A stretch of DNA of 64,000 nucleotides, taken from assembly GCF_030326305.1 (NCBI RefSeq), contig NZ_JACAKB010000008.1, positions 80,890 through 144,889 of the forward strand, given 5' to 3'. Made by a program: the position numbers and the translations under genes. This stretch comes from Myroides odoratimimus (GTDB lineage: Bacteria > Bacteroidota > Bacteroidia > Flavobacteriales > Flavobacteriaceae). How positions within the stretch are numbered: the first letter of the stretch is position 1; each line of letters starts with the position of its first letter. The notes under the pieces were generated by a model. That model searched no databases. It was not told the origin of the DNA and saw nothing but the letters and a program-made list of their open reading frames with translations. Of this stretch, positions 63,907 to 64,000 are shown piece by piece.

Positions 63907-64000
63907 TTTACAGTTCACGGTTGACAGTTTACCTTTAGATTTGTTGAATAAGAAAATGATAATTTTATAGAAGTATAATAAAGCAACCAAATCAACAGAG

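Noticed and set aside
1-64000. CRISPR array, prophage, rRNA operon or insertion sequence
   Set aside because: No regularly spaced repeats, phage structural genes, rRNA sequence or transposase genes were seen.

Overview
The window is chromosomal DNA of a member of the Flavobacteriaceae (Bacteroidota). The evidence is low G+C, genes without clear Shine-Dalgarno sites, promoters of the TTTG-N19/20-TAnnTTTG type, and family-typical gene orders (purN/acpP/fabF/rnc/IPExxxVDY/pyk; sdhCAB; divergent hem clusters; DUF2723). A chromosomal subclass B1 metallo-beta-lactamase of 246 aa that resembles the MUS/TUS enzymes points to Myroides, most likely close to M. odoratimimus. The species call is inference from recall of those enzymes, not from a search.

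Layout. 1-5.8 kb: end of purN, fatty-acid genes acpP and fabF, rnc, pyk, and an iron/manganese superoxide dismutase. 5.8-14.6 kb: the two halves of an AddAB-type helicase-nuclease, separated by kbl and an OmpA-family protein with five thrombospondin type 3 repeats. 14.6-29 kb: hydrolase, ChaN-like protein, sdhCAB (with a strong UUCG hairpin between sdhA and sdhB), a Kv-type channel, a nitrilase-family amidase, lipoproteins, ComF, YchJ, aspA and YceI. 29-32.5 kb: glyS, whose 3' end and terminator are present twice as a 127-bp exact direct repeat (29575-29701 and 30882-31008). Between the copies sits an AT-rich cassette of about 1.2 kb with a compact three-gene operon: an unknown protein, a 59-residue protein and an XRE-type regulator. 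32.5-44.4 kb: the metallo-beta-lactamase behind a Tat-exported aminotransferase, a heavy-metal RND efflux operon in which the inner-membrane pump is fused to its TolC-like outer-membrane partner, and a run of SMI1/KNR4 and DUF2625 genes that looks like an immunity gene cluster. 44.6-53.5 kb: a three-gene biotin-dependent acyl-CoA carboxylase, thiL, a DUF2723 membrane protein and two identical tRNA-Gln genes. 53.5-64 kb: haem biosynthesis arranged as a divergon (AraC regulator-hemH-hemJ-histidine kinase-crotonase on the minus strand; hemA-hemC-hemD-hemE-unknown-hemF on the plus strand).

Most of the window is core metabolism. The main candidate for something undescribed is the cassette at the 3' end of glyS. 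It has clean boundaries, its own promoter, a terminator at each side that comes from the duplicated glyS end, no recombinase of its own, and proteins I do not recognise. Secondary points are the RND-outer-membrane fusion with an internal signal peptide, the beta-lactamase operon, the hairpin inside sdhAB, and a small membrane-protein gene broken by one frameshift next to the cassette.
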